From NCBI RefSeq assembly GCF_020497125.1, contig NC_059072.1:301028781-301092780 (forward strand): a stretch of DNA of 64,000 nucleotides, given 5' to 3'. The translations under genes were made by a program, and so were the position numbers. Positions 11,823 to 23,008 of the stretch are shown one piece after another. This stretch comes from Mauremys mutica. Lineage: Eukaryota; Chordata; Testudines; Geoemydidae. The notes beneath the pieces are model-generated. The model saw nothing but the letters and a program-made list of their open reading frames with translations, made no database searches and was not told the DNA's origin. Every line of letters begins with the position of its first letter. The first letter of the stretch is position 1.

Positions 11823-13756
11823 ATCCAGGTTCATCCAAATAGTTTCAAATGACTATGAGGATGTAGAATCCAGTCTCCCTAATTTGAACCTGCTAATTAT
11901 TATCTTTTCTACAGCATGAGAGGATGTCCTCAAGAAATTTCAGACTATTTAACAGCATCTTAAACCACAATTCACATATTCAGACAGGATAAAACAGAGT
12001 CTTGAATAAAATAGCTCCAAATGAACATCACTTAAAAAAAAATTGGAAGTACCCCTTCCAGCATGAAAACCTACCATACAAATAATTTAAGTAAATTTGC
12101 ATAAGGAGACTACTCCAATTAAAAACAAAATAACTTGTTTTATTAATGCATAGTTAATATATACAGAAGTGGAGATCATACTCAATGTCCAAACTATAAC
12201 TTTGATAAACCATGCAATAAAAATATGTAAATTAACAATTCCAGCCAACTGCAGTACTCAAAAATCATAAATCAGGCCCCCAAAATCACGAGATTTGCTT
12301 AAAAATCATGTATTTTTATAAATAGTAAGTTGTAGTGCTTTTTATTTGCCTGCTGGTTTTTGAGCCTTTTAAGATGTATTTATGTTATGATTTTCCAACT
12401 TTTCTCCACTACCATGAGAGCTTTTTAAAAAAATATTAAAGCTGAGATTCTCATAGAAGCAACTGAACATAAGAGCTGGGGCTTTAAGAAAACATCTCAT
12501 CAAATATCACTGGACCTGGAGATGAAAATCACAAGATCTGGCAACACTGCAATTCTTTAACATAGACAAGAATTCACAGTATCATGAAATTTCAAGTTAC
12601 CCTCAAATGGAAATATACATTTTAGGATCCTCTAGGAACAGCTTATTTGCTAGCTCATCACAATTTTCTGTCTAGGTTTAAAAGAACTACTGTGTTAATA
12701 CAGTAGAACAAATAAATATAATGCCTTAGTTCTGTTATTACTTTACTGACAACTCCTGTAGTTACTGTTTTACAGTTATTCTGCAATAGTTCAAATATTT
12801 TCCTCTTTCTCCAATTACTGGCCAAATTCTGATCTTTAATCTTAGATGTCTAAAAATATAAGGATAGGCTAATAAATGGAAAGCAAATAGATTTTAATAA
12901 AATTTGCTTCAGGAGGCTGCTTGTTACACAATTCTGTCCGTGACGGAAACTAGAGTAGAGTCATCTCTTAGTACATCTGTTCCTCTGCTAGTGGTTTAAC
13001 TGACAGGAAGCAGAAACGAAGATATGGAGTCTGAATGACAAGTGTTTCCTGCCTTCACAGATACATCTTTCTTTTTTACTTGTTATAAAATAATCCATTG
13101 GTTCTTAAGTGTGACAGGCAAAGATATAAGTAGTAGCATACATAGTGAGATGAAATTCTCCTAAAACCTGTGACAAATATTTTTGCAAAAAAGGAGGGCA
13201 AAAACTTATTCCCACACAGAAAGCCGGTCAATTTGTTAAGACATAACTACCCCAAGTTTACTGGAACATGGTTTCATGAGAATCACAAACCATAATATTA
13301 AAACTGTGATCATATCAACTCCTCTATTGTACCCCAGTACTACACACAATGTACACAAACATTACATAGGTTTTAGTGTGTGGCCTTCTATAAAGCAGCT
13401 ACTAGACAGCAGAGTATCCTAGTATGTCAAATACTCTGTATCACAGATAAACAGAGAGAAACAGAGGTTAACCATAAATATATAGCAGCCAATGGTGGAA
13501 GCCACATTGCTCAGAACTTTCAGAAGTAGTCTAGACAATAAAACATTAAAAATATATGCTGAACGTAACAATTTTCTGCTAGCATGGGATTAGATTAGAT
13601 GACCAAACAGGCTTTTTAAACTGTAGTTTCTAGGATTCCACCACAAAATAATGGAGATGTATTTAGTGCAGCACAAAAAGGCACAGTAAGAACTACTTTA
13701 GAGTTGGCAAGCAAAGGATCAAGGAACAGACAAAGCAAAATTTAATTAAAAAGAGG
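11823..13756. other. AT-rich DNA with a possible old DNA-transposon remnant
   Basis: No genes recognised. The segment at about 12240-12550 has several AAAATCA(C/T)-type motifs and ends with GATCTGGCAACACTG, which resembles the terminus of an old TIR element, but I cannot fix its borders. Confidence 0.3.
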
Positions 13757-13981
13757 TCAAGTATCAGAGGGGTAGCCGTGTTAGTCTGGAACTGTAAAAA
13801 GCAACAAAGAGTCCTGTGGTACCTTATAGACTAACAGACGTATTGGAGCATAAACCTTTGTGGGTGAATACCCACTTCGTCTGACGAAGCACGCGTATAA
13901 CGAAGTGGGTATTCACCTGCGAAGGCTTATGCTCCAATACATCTGTTAGACTGTAAGGTGCCATAGGACTCTTTGTTGCTT
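13757..13981. mobile_element. Penelope-like inverted repeat with 12-bp target duplication
   Basis: ATTAAAAAGAGG flanks the insert at 13745-13756 and 13982-13993. The left arm begins with the reverse complement of the family terminus (GGTAGCCGTGTTAGTCTGG), passes GTGCC-type motifs, and reaches a hairpin at 13860-13875 (GTGGGTGAATACCCAC). The right arm repeats the same content in the opposite orientation from 13901 and stops at CTTTGTTGCT, short of the terminus. A long, irregular duplication and one truncated arm point to target-primed retrotransposition rather than cut-and-paste. Confidence 0.65.
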
Positions 13982-13993
13982 ATTAAAAAGAGG

Positions 13994-14689
13994 CACAACT
14001 CTGTTACAGCTGTAACCAGGGTCCTCAGGTTTTAATGACTATATATTCAAACAGCCCCTTTGATTCCTCCAGTATGTTATATCTGAGGATCCCTGTGAGG
14101 TAAAGTCATCCACTTGCTTCCAGACTCCCCCCAAAAATCTAGGCTATCAGAAAGTTTCATTTTCTTAGTTAGTCAGCAACCTAAAAAAGTTGACCACGTT
14201 GTTTTTAAGGAAAGAGGAGGAATGGAGAGAAACTGTTTAAGGTGGTCCTAAGAAGTGCAAATAGGGGTGAATAAGAAATGCCATACAGAATCTTCTCCAT
14301 TATCCTACTTCAGTCAGTGGCCAGTTGTCTTGGTGTAAATCATTACAAAAGTGAGGAAAACAAAATTAGGCTGGATATCTGGAAGGTTCACTAATAGTCT
14401 CCAGGAAAGCACTAGAAGCTACATTATTCAATTGCTTTAAATTAGACAGAACAAAGCTATTGGAAATAATAAATGGCATCTATCTTAGAGTTTAACACTG
14501 CTGCTCTCAACGTAGCATCTGAGCTCCATCCATGTAAAATTAATAGCATCAGCAAAGTGTCTGGTGTACTTCATGAAGTCTCTAGCACTTCTACCCCAAG
14601 AAGAGTTTTCACCCCAGAAAGGGAGTTTGTTGGGAGGGAAGAGGGATTGCTGATTGAAAGGCATTTACGAATAAAAAGGGTGTTCAACT
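13994..14689. other. Non-coding, nothing recognised
   Basis: The 73-codon ORF at 14473-14694 has no recognisable domain and runs into the LINE fragment that follows. Confidence 0.4.
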
Positions 14690-14935
14690 TGTGAGTGTCA
14701 CTTCCTCTGCAGCACTGGGCCCGGGTCACTTGCTGGTTTAAACAAGAATAAATGGCAGATTCTCTGTAACTTGAAGTCTTTAAATCATGATTTGAGGACT
14801 TCAGTAACTCAGCCAGAGGTTATGGGTCTATTACAGGAGAGCATGGGTGAGGTTCTGTGGCCTACGATGTGTAGGAGGTCAGACTAAATTATCACAATGA
14901 TCTCTTTTGGCCTTAAAGTCCTTGGTGGAAAGGCT
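14690..14935 (+). mobile_element. CR1/L3-like LINE 3' end fragment
   Basis: GATTCTCTGTAACTTGAAGT, the GGACTT...AACTCAGCCAGAGGT block and the GGCCTTAAA tail match the reverse complement of the larger copy at 58255-59083. That pairing shows one repeat family in opposite orientations. It is 5' truncated, as usual for LINEs. Confidence 0.65.
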
Positions 14936-15058
14936 TTCTTCAAGAAAAAGTTTTTGCAATATTTCCTAAAGACGGCCACACTCTGGATTTGTCTGATCAC
15001 CTCTAAAGATTGTTCCATAGCCAGATCTCCATAACAGATAATGCTTTGTCCCCAGTTC

Positions 15059-15259
15059 TCACATGCTTAGTCCTGGGCTTTGCAATTTGCATTGACCCAG
15101 AGAAGCACAGCTGTCATGGTGTTTCATAGATAAAAATTCAGCCTTTGATGTAGCCAGGGCTTTGAAAATTAGAAGCAAGGCCTTCAAATGACATCGGACG
15201 TTGACTGGGACCCAGTGGAGGAACTTAAGCACAGGCTCATCTCTACAGCATCTCAGCAC
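15059..15259 (-). pseudogene. L2-like LINE reverse transcriptase C-terminal remnant
   Basis: The minus strand reads LKFLHWVPVNVRCHLKALLL followed by IFKAL, which resembles the LHWLPV...FK.LLL.FKAL block at the C-terminal end of L2/CR1-clade reverse transcriptases. The remaining 25 codons do not look conserved. It is a short dead fragment with no flanking LINE sequence that I can align. Confidence 0.4.
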
Positions 15260-16159
15260 CTATGAGAAAAGTAGGTAGGCACTGTACAGTAACAAAGAAA
15301 CATGGTTCAGGGTCCCACCCTTCACACTCAGCTAATTCATAACATTCAAACAAATGAAAAAAATACAAAACAACGTTTAGTCATAAGTCCTTGGGAACAA
15401 AAAAAGCCTTGCAGCATGATTTGAAGCTTAGTAAATTTTGCTTAATTGGCAGAGAGAGGTAGAAGATGACTGAAAAATAGTTTTCCATCTCAGATTCCTA
15501 CAACAATATTATATAGGCAACAACATTTTATAGTTTTGCCTCTTACTTTGTAAGTCACATCGGTCATATCTCTTGCAACATACACTGGCAGCATTCAACG
15601 TTTTCCTAGGAAAACTGAGATGGCAGAGATGTTGACATTGAGCCAGAAGTGGTTTACATGGGACTCAGATATTCTTTTTAACCCTGGAAGTTCATCTCTG
15701 TTCCACTTACAGAGTGAACATTTTATTACAGCAAAAGCTCTCAGATCATAACTACGTATTTTCACAATGTATTACTAAGATTTCCTGCCTGCCACATGAT
15801 GCAAAAAGGAATGTTTACAAGCATAATAGTCTCTAGTACACTAATATATTACAAAATTAGGCAATCAAATTAATGTGTGCCTAGAAGAAGCTAAATATTT
15901 AACCTGACACAGAAAGAAAGTCGTGAATAAATGAGATTTTTTGATACAATCAAGAATTTGGCATGTTTCTAAAGATGAACATTTTACCAAAAATTAAAAA
16001 TGAAATGTCATGATATTCAACTGAGACTGTACGGATTTAAAACGTAAAAAACACTAACTCTGAAGATTTATCCCTGAAACTAATTACTGTGTCACTACAT
16101 TGATGCACCGTTATATTTTTGGTAGCCAGTTTGTATCACGCAAGTGATCTGGTTAAAAC
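15260..16159. other. AT-rich non-coding DNA, nothing recognised
   Basis: No gene, repeat border or structured element seen. Confidence 0.4.
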
Positions 16160-16190
16160 TATTGTTGTTGTTATTTGTTATCAGGGCCCC
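16160..16190 (-). mobile_element. Distal 3' tail of the LINE interrupted by the solo LTR
   Basis: On minus, GGGGCCCTGATAACAAATAA followed by CAACAACAAT continues exactly from the LINE tail at 16865, once the LTR and one copy of its 5-bp duplication are removed. The loose AAC repeats are the usual LINE 3' microsatellite. Confidence 0.6.
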
Positions 16191-16864
16191 TGTAACAGGG
16201 CAGTACTCACCCCTGCGGCGCCTCCTGCTGGTGACTCATGGAATTAGCTCCGTCCAGCGCCGGAGCGCCCTCTGCAGGCCAGTGATCCACCTGTTCGTCT
16301 GGCCCCCGTGTCCCTCCCTGGACCCGGTGCCCCTTTCTCTGGGGTGCTGCCCCCTGGCAATAACCCCTGTCTCTCTGGGTCTCCCCTCCTTAGGGAACCC
16401 TCACCCTCTATCCCTACCTTGCCTCAGTGTATGGCTACTGCCAGTCATTGTCTAGCCCCCCACTCTGGGCAGACTGCAGTCTCAGCCAACTCATCCCTGG
16501 CAAGGAGGGTTTGGACCTGCTGCTTTGTCCTACCCCTGGGCCGCCCTCTGCAACCCACAGTACCTATCGGCCCACTCCTAGGCCGCAGCCTGGGGCTTTC
16601 TAGGCTGGAGCTCCCCGGCTCCTCAGCCTTCCCCAGCCCTGCTGCACTCAGGTACCTGGTCTCTCTTTCCCAGCAGCTAGGCCCATCTCTCTCCGAAGGC
16701 AGAAGAGAGACTGTCTGGGCTCCTAGCTTCCCTGCCTTTTATAAGGCCCTGCTACTTAGTTTGGGGCGTGGCCCCCAGCTGTAGCCACTTCCCCAATCAG
16801 CTCAGCTCTGTCAGGCCACATTTTAAACCCCTCAAAACCCCGGAGCAGGGTCCACCCTGCTACA
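16191..16864 (-). mobile_element. Solo LTR nested in a LINE tail, 674 bp
   Basis: GCCCC is duplicated on both sides (16186-16190 and 16865-16869). On minus the element runs TGTAGCAGGGTGG ... CCCTGTTACA, the TG...CA form of an LTR, with a TATA-like CCTTATAAAA (16737-16746). It is GC-rich, unlike its surroundings. The ORFs at 16144-16455 and 16308-16784 come from this GC bias and lack any domain. Confidence 0.8.
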
Positions 16865-17233
16865 GCCCCATTTTGCTACGTGCTGTATAAGCATAAAACA
16901 AAACAATTGTCCCTGCCCCAAGGAGTTTACAAATGTAAGTATAAGGCAAGAGACAACAGATGGATACAGATAGAAAAGGGAGTACAAGGAAACAATGAGA
17001 CAATATTGGTCAGCACGATAGGCAGTGGTCTCAGCACACTAGCACCCTAGCCTTATCAAATTTTTTGTAGGCATCAAAGCAAGAGAGTCTTTGAAGGTAG
17101 ATAACGACATAGTTTTGTGGATGTTTACGGGAAGCTTTTCCCAAGCGTAAGGGGCCGCACAGGAGAAAGAACGAAAATGTAATAAGCGGGCAATGGAGGC
17201 TGACATGACTGGCCAATCAGAGGCGAGCATCAA
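16865..17233 (-). mobile_element. L2/CR1-clade LINE: end of reverse transcriptase ORF and 3' UTR
   Basis: On minus, 17233-17039 encodes PYAWEKLPVNIHKTMSLSTF followed by KDSL, matching the ...W..LP..I....SL..FK..L C-terminal motif of LINE ORF2 proteins. The 3' UTR follows with ACTCCTTGGGGCAGGGAC and a TACAGCACGTAGCAAAATGG block, a pattern also present at 19586-19680 and 55908-55992. The 3' end is split by the LTR at 16191-16864. Confidence 0.6.
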
Positions 17234-18230
17234 TAGCTCAATAGCAAATGAGGGATGATAGGTAGGGATGAAGAGCCTTGAAAGTGAATACTAGCAGGAT
17301 TGAATGGTCTCCACGCAGCAGCTTTTTTCCACAAAACAAATCAACTTATTTGATGTATCCAAGCCTACTAACATACTTGAACGAAACCTTAGTGCCTCAA
17401 CAGGGAAACCTACACATTGCAGCACTGTACTAGTGTATGAAATTCCATGTAAAACCAGAAACAAAAGATAAACTGACTTAGTTTGTGTCCATTGTTCAAG
17501 CTCCATGTAGGGGAAGAAATAAACTGCATTAATGGACTTGGTTTATTTTAATCTGTTTTAATAGATAACAATTATGATTTTTAACCCAACAGTGTTCCTT
17601 TAACAAACATACTGAACAAGACATTTTCTAGATAACCAAGGAGGTTTTTTTCAAAGAATGTTTTCTTAACAAGTAGATCACAATAACTAACTATTCTGTT
17701 TGCACTAAGAGGCAGTACAGTGCAATGAGTTAATATTTTTATCACACAATTTGTGCAGGCAATCACCAGCAATCAACTTTTAAAATTCTTTTTAGTTCTG
17801 ACATTTTTCATCTTAGTAACAATAAAACATTCTTTACAGTTTCTCTACCTTTCTTTTCAGTTAGAAGAAATTTTAAGAGGCTTAAGCTCCCCTAACGTCT
17901 GCTTCACTCATTTCTCTCTTCAGATTGAGAGCAAAGGTCATCAATTCATTTGAATACCCTGCCTTAAGCAGATGGGAATAACTAGTATGCTTTTATTGTA
18001 GCAAAAAGTTAACATTTTAAAAAGTGATAGCAACCCATATCTAGTCCTTATGTCTCCTTCCCATATTCCTCAAAAAAGAAATTTATTTTTGTTGTTGTTT
18101 CTGCACTTTTAGGACTTTCTTTGCACCTGCTTCCCCCACCAAAAAAGCCATTACCTTCCCAAGTTTTCTATTATCATGTTTATTTAAACCAGTCCTTATT
18201 GGAATCAGAGTATTAATGGCCCCAGTTCCA
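17234..18230. other. Non-coding, nothing recognised
   Basis: Small ORFs at 17291-17506, 17581-17772 and 17753-17953 have no known signature. Confidence 0.4.
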
Positions 18231-18335
18231 TCTAGATTATGTTGAAAAGTCCCATTTTGTAAAAGGGTGTAGGAGGTTCCAATTTAGAAAAAAATGGGGG
18301 TGTGATTCAAAAAAAGGTTAAGAACCCCTGATCTA
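18231..18335. mobile_element. Possible hAT terminus fragment
   Basis: GGTTAAGAACCCCTGATC reads in reverse complement as CAGGGGTTCTTAACC, a typical hAT-type terminus. The matching left end is not evident. Confidence 0.3.
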
Positions 18336-18415
18336 AACAGAGTGGCCATGAACAAAGCTGTAACAGTTTAATTAAATCAGTTTATATCATAGCTTCAGTT
18401 AAACTGGTGCAAACA

Positions 18416-18729
18416 GGCCTAGTCTAAACTATTCCTAGTTTAGACCTATTCCAGGCCTAGTCTAAACCTATTCCATCATAATTATGTCAGTTAAAACCCC
18501 CACAACAAAACACACACCTTAGCGATATATCTATGCAAGTATAAGCCCTAGTGTAGATGCATTTCTGCTGGCCTAAAAGTGCTTTTGACAGTATCGTTTG
18601 TGTTTCTTGGGGAACTGGTGTAAGCTACCCCAAGAAAAAGCACTTTTATGCCAGTGTAAATTGCATCTATACTGGGAAGGTCTGCCGCTCTAGCTACGTG
18701 AGCGAAACTTTTGTAGTGTAGACAAGGCC
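18416..18729. mobile_element. Harbinger-like MITE, 314 bp
   Basis: GGCCTAGTCTAAACTA at left and the right end in reverse complement, GGCCTTGTCTACACTACAAA, are inverted termini. A short internal duplication of GGCCTAGTCTAAAC occurs near the left end. No target duplication is clear. Confidence 0.5.
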
Positions 18730-18943
18730 TGCTTTTAGACCTGACCATAGGGAGACCTGTGGCTGGGACAGCATGAGAATTTAACAGCAGGATTCAGATA
18801 AAAAGATGTGTTGAATAGTCTGGATAGAACCTGGATCTAGTGTTATTACCCTTCCAGTCCATAAATACAAATACCAAATGTATTTTGGATAGATATTACA
18901 AACTGAGTTCTGTATATATTCTAGGCTATGTTAGACCTTAGAA

Positions 18944-19276
18944 CAGTGTTTCCCAAACTTGGGATGCCGCTTGTTTAGGGAAAGCCCCTGGTGGGCCGGG
19001 CTGATTTGTTTACCTGCCGCATCCACAGGTCTGGCCAATCGCTGCTTCCACTGGCCCCAGTTCATTGCTGCAGGCCAATAGGAGCTGCTGGAAATGGCGC
19101 GGGCTGAGGGACGTACTAGCCACCCCTTCCAGCAGCCTCCATTGGCCTGCAGCAGCAAACCACCACCAGTGAGAGCCGCGATCGGCTGGACCTGTGGAAG
19201 CGGCAGGTAAACAAACCGGCCCAGCCCGCCAGGGGCTTTCCCTAAACAAGCGGCATCCCAAGTTTGGGAAACACTG
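18944..19276. mobile_element. Palindromic hAT MITE, 333 bp, perfect 8-bp duplication
   Basis: CCTTAGAA flanks the element at 18936-18943 and 19277-19284. The ends are CAGTGTTTCCCAAACTTGGG and its near-exact reverse complement, and the inverted arms continue through GGGATGCCGCTTGTTTAGGG and GGCAGGTAAACAAA-type blocks to the middle. The CAGTGTTTC terminus and 8-bp duplication identify hAT. ORFs at 18931-19158 and 19010-19441 are by-products. Confidence 0.9.
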
Positions 19277-19585
19277 CCTTAGAAGAACACACTGAAAGCA
19301 AGCTGGCAAATGTCTCAGTAGAATGCACATAGGATTTAATTCAGTTCTCTGTTTCCGAGTCCCAAATTTTCTACAGGTACTTGTTTGCAGCAACAAATAC
19401 AGAGTCTTCACATTTCCTGACTCATGAAGATTTCCATTCATATTTTATTGAAATCTAGTACAATATATATGGAACCAGTGCAGTAGTTTCACCAGCCTGG
19501 TATCCTATCCATAGTGATGATTCCATGGACTGTTCTCAAAGAGTGAAATGGCTATTCCCTAATCAGACAGAGACTGACATTTCAT

Positions 19586-19680
19586 TCTGTGTTTGTACAG
19601 TGCCTCATATAATGGGGCACTAGTCATGATGGGGGCGTCAATAATACAATAAGGCGCTATGATAATACAAATAATAACAA
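19586..19680 (+). mobile_element. LINE 3' tail fragment
   Basis: TCTGTGTTTGTACAGTGCCT, ATGGGGCACTAGTCATGA and an AATAATACAAATAATAACAA end form the 3' tail pattern of the LINE family seen at 16865-17233. Confidence 0.55.
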
Positions 19681-19863
19681 TCTAGTTATTACCTTAGTGG
19701 TTTCTCCCCCCATGGAGTCACGTAGTTTTTAACATGACCATATTAACATAATGATGGCATAGTCTTGTCCACACTATAGGAATCTGAGATACAAGCAGGC
19801 GTCAGAATTAATATGAGCAATACATTGTTAAACAAATACTCTCTGTCATCACACAACCTTATA

Positions 19864-20049
19864 CACCTCTAGCTCGATATAATGCGACCCGATATAACAT
19901 GAATTCGGATATAACGTGGTAAAAACAGCGCTGGGAGGGGGGGCTGTGCACTCCGGCGTATCAAAGCAAGTTCGATATAACGCGGTTTCACCTATAAAGT
20001 AGTAAGATTTTTTGGCTCATGAGGACAGCGTTATATCAGGGTAGAGGTG
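19864..20049. mobile_element. Tc1/mariner-like MITE with TA duplication
   Basis: CACCTCTAGCTCGATATAAT at left and CACCTCTACCCTGATATAAC (reverse complement of the right end) are inverted termini flanked by TA (19862-19863 and 20050-20051). GATATAAC-type motifs recur inside. It has no transposase. Confidence 0.75.
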
Positions 20050-20051
20050 TA

Positions 20052-20698
20052 TTACTAAATCTCTCCTTCAAACCTCAGATTCCCCTATTTTATCTGAGCA
20101 CTTACAAGTTTGGACTCTTATTTCGTCATTTGACTGACAGCCTCAACATTGGAAAGTGTAAGAGAAATTAATTCCAACCCATTATTGCTATAATTATATT
20201 AAATACAATCTAATCAGAGCATAATATTAAAAATCCACTTGGCTTGTATTTAATCCAATATATTAACACTTGATTTTAGAGGAAGACAGTTACAGTAGCA
20301 TACACACATCTTCTAGAAGTAAATATTTAGGGGAAATTATAACAATAAGGATTTTTCTTGCCTGCTAGAATGTTCTATGAACTGTTTTACATTTTAAATG
20401 TGTTATTAATTAGCTGCTTCCTAAATTATGGCTGTTAGACAAACTCAAATTTTACTTCTTGGTGTCTGGATTTTTAAAAACATACTTATATCGATGTTGG
20501 CTTTGGCTGGTGACCAGACTAAATACACTTTTTGGATAGATATAGGTTAGTATTAGTGAGAACTTCATAAACATTCTCTTATATTCAAACAAATAGCGTC
20601 ATGGAGTAGCCTCTCGATACAAAAGAGTTTCATTTTCGTTTGTATATCCAAACAGGCAGGAAAAAAAACCAACACCACACACATGATAAAGAAGCTTC
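20052..20698. other. AT-rich non-coding DNA
   Basis: Nothing recognised. Confidence 0.4.
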
Positions 20699-20710
20699 TA
20701 TGGTTCTATA

Positions 20711-20965
20711 AAAAAAACGAGGAGTCCGGTGGCACCTTAAAGACTAACAGATTAATTTGATGTTAGTCTATAAGGTGCCACCGGACTCTAGGGTGACCAA
20801 ATAGCAAGTGTCAAAAATCGGGACGGGGGTGGGGAGTAATAGGGACCTATATAAGACAAAGCCCCAAATATCAAGACTGTCCCTATAAAATCAGGACATC
20901 TGGTCACCCTACCAGACTCCTTGTTGTTTTTGTGGATACAGACTAACCCGACTACCCCTGTGATA
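20711..20965. mobile_element. Penelope-like inverted repeat, 12-bp duplication, interrupted by a hAT MITE
   Basis: TATGGTTCTATA flanks the insert at 20699-20710 and 20966-20977. An arm with GAGTCCGGTGGCACCTTAAA is followed by its inverted partner (AAGGTGCCACCGGACTC) and, after the hAT insertion, by the family terminus CAGACTAACCCGACTACCCC. The hairpin module between the arms is lost. The terminus lies at the right end only. Confidence 0.65.
20789..20911. mobile_element. hAT-type MITE, 123 bp, nested
   Basis: The ends TAGGGTGACCA and TGGTCACCCTA are perfect inverted repeats over 11 bp. The flanks CCGGACTC (20781-20788) and CCAGACTC (20912-20919) are an 8-bp duplication with one mismatch. It splits the Penelope-like repeat at 20711-20965, so it is younger. 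Confidence 0.8.
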
Positions 20966-21317
20966 TATGGTTCTATAGTTCCTTATTTTCTCTTTTTGAA
21001 AAAAATGTACATTTAAAGAAAAAAGAATAGCATTCATTCAGTCAATAACATGAGTTGGAAAGTGCTGCACCCCAAAATGTGCATCATACAAGATCCTGCA
21101 TAGGTTCTCAGAATTACCGGTAATTTGTGTGCTGCTTCAAGGCCTCTAAGAGTCCATAGTGTGAATTCTCACAATTTGTATTAACTGACCACTCTTTTCA
21201 TAGGACAGCTTGCAAATTTTGGCAAAATTAACTATTTTTCTCTTTCCAGCTAATCAGATGAACATTGAACATTACTGGCCGCACTACATGTCCAAATGGA
21301 CAATACAACATAGTTGT

Positions 21318-21507
21318 TTCCGGTGTTGTAGCCATGTTGATCCCAGGATATGAGAGAGACAAGGTGGATGAGGTACTGCCTTTTATTGGACCAAACTTCT
21401 GCTGAGCTACACAGAAAAGAGCTGAGTGTAGCTCAAAAGCTTGTCTCTTTCACCAACAGAAGTTGGTCGAATAAAAGATATACCTCATCCACCCTGTGTC
21501 TCTCAAG
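21318..21507. mobile_element. Penelope-like GTGTTG repeat, inverted arms
   Basis: GACAAGGTGGATGAGGTACT in the left arm is answered by TACCTCATCCACCCTGTGTC in the right arm. The left terminus GTGTTGTAGCCATGTTGATC is the GTGTTGGTCC end of the family. The centre contains AGCTGAGTGTAGCTC followed by AAAAGCTTGTCTC, a degraded form of the hairpin-plus-GAAAGCTT module. Confidence 0.5.
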
Positions 21508-21510
21508 AGT

Positions 21511-22823
21511 TAAACAGCCTATACTTTAAGTTTGAACAATTATAGTTATAGGTAAAGAGTTCACAGGAGCAATGTAGAAAATCTTTTCATGACCAGCAAA
21601 TACACAGGTAGCATGAGATTGGACAAGAGAACAGGCTCCACTGAAAGCTTTAGGCCGTATTTTCCCCTCAAATGCATATGTGAGACTCCTAGTGACTTCA
21701 AAGGCACGATTTTCAAGCTTATTTTTTTCAAGAGGAGCCACTTTGTGTTGGAGAGATGGCCTGATGCACCCAGATTACAATCAATCATGCTAGCACATCC
21801 TTGAAAGATTATAGATGTTAACTCGAGAGCATCAATTCTTCCACATATAATGTCCACAAGTAGGGAAAACTTAATAGAAAATTTAAAATGACACTATCAG
21901 CATTTTCTGATATAAACCATTCCTGGTTAGCACAAGCAGTAATTATGTTTTCCATTTTACTATGTTTTTAAACATTTCTTTCCCTTGTTGCAGTGTGAAA
22001 GACCCACATAAACAAAAAGATAACTAGACAGGGGAACAACAGTGAGACAGACATAGACAAAGTGTTTTCAAATCACAACGTTAACTACTTTTTAAAAAGA
22101 GTGAAAAGTATTTTTCCTTAAATATTTATATAACAAAGAGATTTATCTGTCAAGCAGACAATTAAGAACATTGGGGAGATCTAGAGAGAAAACTTTTAGT
22201 GATGAAATAATATGTATAAACCACAAAATACATGTAACATCCTTACCGATTTCCTTGAAACAGTCAAGAGCAGTTTGAATCACTCAAACTCTCACTCCTT
22301 TCTCCCCATCCTAAAGGCTTCACTGAGGTCCACGCAACTTGGTAGTCATCTCACTACTTATCATTAGGTAAATTAGACAAATAGGAAAAGAGTCCTCAAA
22401 TTAAGTCATGACAGTGATTAGTTCACCTGCTGAACAGGTGCAAACAGGTAAAGGGATTAAGGATGCAAAAAAATTACCCCTGCTAATTAAGATCAGATGC
22501 CCAGCTGACTCCTGGTTAAACAAGGTTTTTAAAAGTAATTTAGACTTATGTCTCAAAATACAGAAACACAGAGAAAATACTATTCAAGCCATCTGAAAGC
22601 ATTCCTTCCAAATTGTCAATTTATAGGTTTGGCATTTCTATTCGTAGTAAGTGAAGATAACAGCTATATTCTTCCAAGGTAAGGGAGAATTTTACATAAA
22701 AACTTGAGGACTTTGAAGGCTCATTTTGAGGCTAGCAAAATGAATGCAGTTTTCAGATGAGACTTCTAATCTAGTATGAAGTCCTATATGACATGAGTTG
22801 ATCTCTTTAAGGACAAATTCTCA
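21511..22823. other. Non-coding, nothing recognised
   Basis: Small ORFs on both strands at 21526-21857 and at 22408-22596 lack any recognisable domain. Confidence 0.4.
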
Positions 22824-23008
22824 GGGGGAGGGATAGCTCAGTGGTTTGAGCATTGGCCTGCTAAACCCAGGGTTGTGAGTTCAATCCTTGAGGGGGCCAC
22901 TTAGGGATCTGGGGCAAAAATTGGTCCTGCTAGTGAAGGCAGGGGGCTGGATTCGATGACCTTTCAAGGTCCCTTCCAGTTCTAGGAGATTGGTATATCT
23001 CCAATTAT
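22824..23008 (+). mobile_element. Turtle tRNA/CR1 composite SINE
   Basis: GGGGGAGGGATAGCTCAGTG opens the tRNA-like head, GGTTGTGAGTTCAATCC is the B box, and AAGGTCCCTTCCAGTTCTA is the CR1-like tail. The end runs into an AT-rich segment where the usual TCTATGA repeats would be. Confidence 0.85.

Noticed and set aside
13860..13920. Functional hammerhead ribozyme in this copy
   Set aside because: The CUGANGA core is changed (CAGACGA on minus; lost on plus) and an extra A precedes the stem, so only the ancestral module, not this copy, is a candidate.
16144..16784. Overlapping ORFs of 103 and 158 codons
   Set aside because: They lie inside a solo LTR bounded by GCCCC duplications, read on the strand opposite to the LTR, and have Pro/Leu-rich composition typical of GC bias without any domain.
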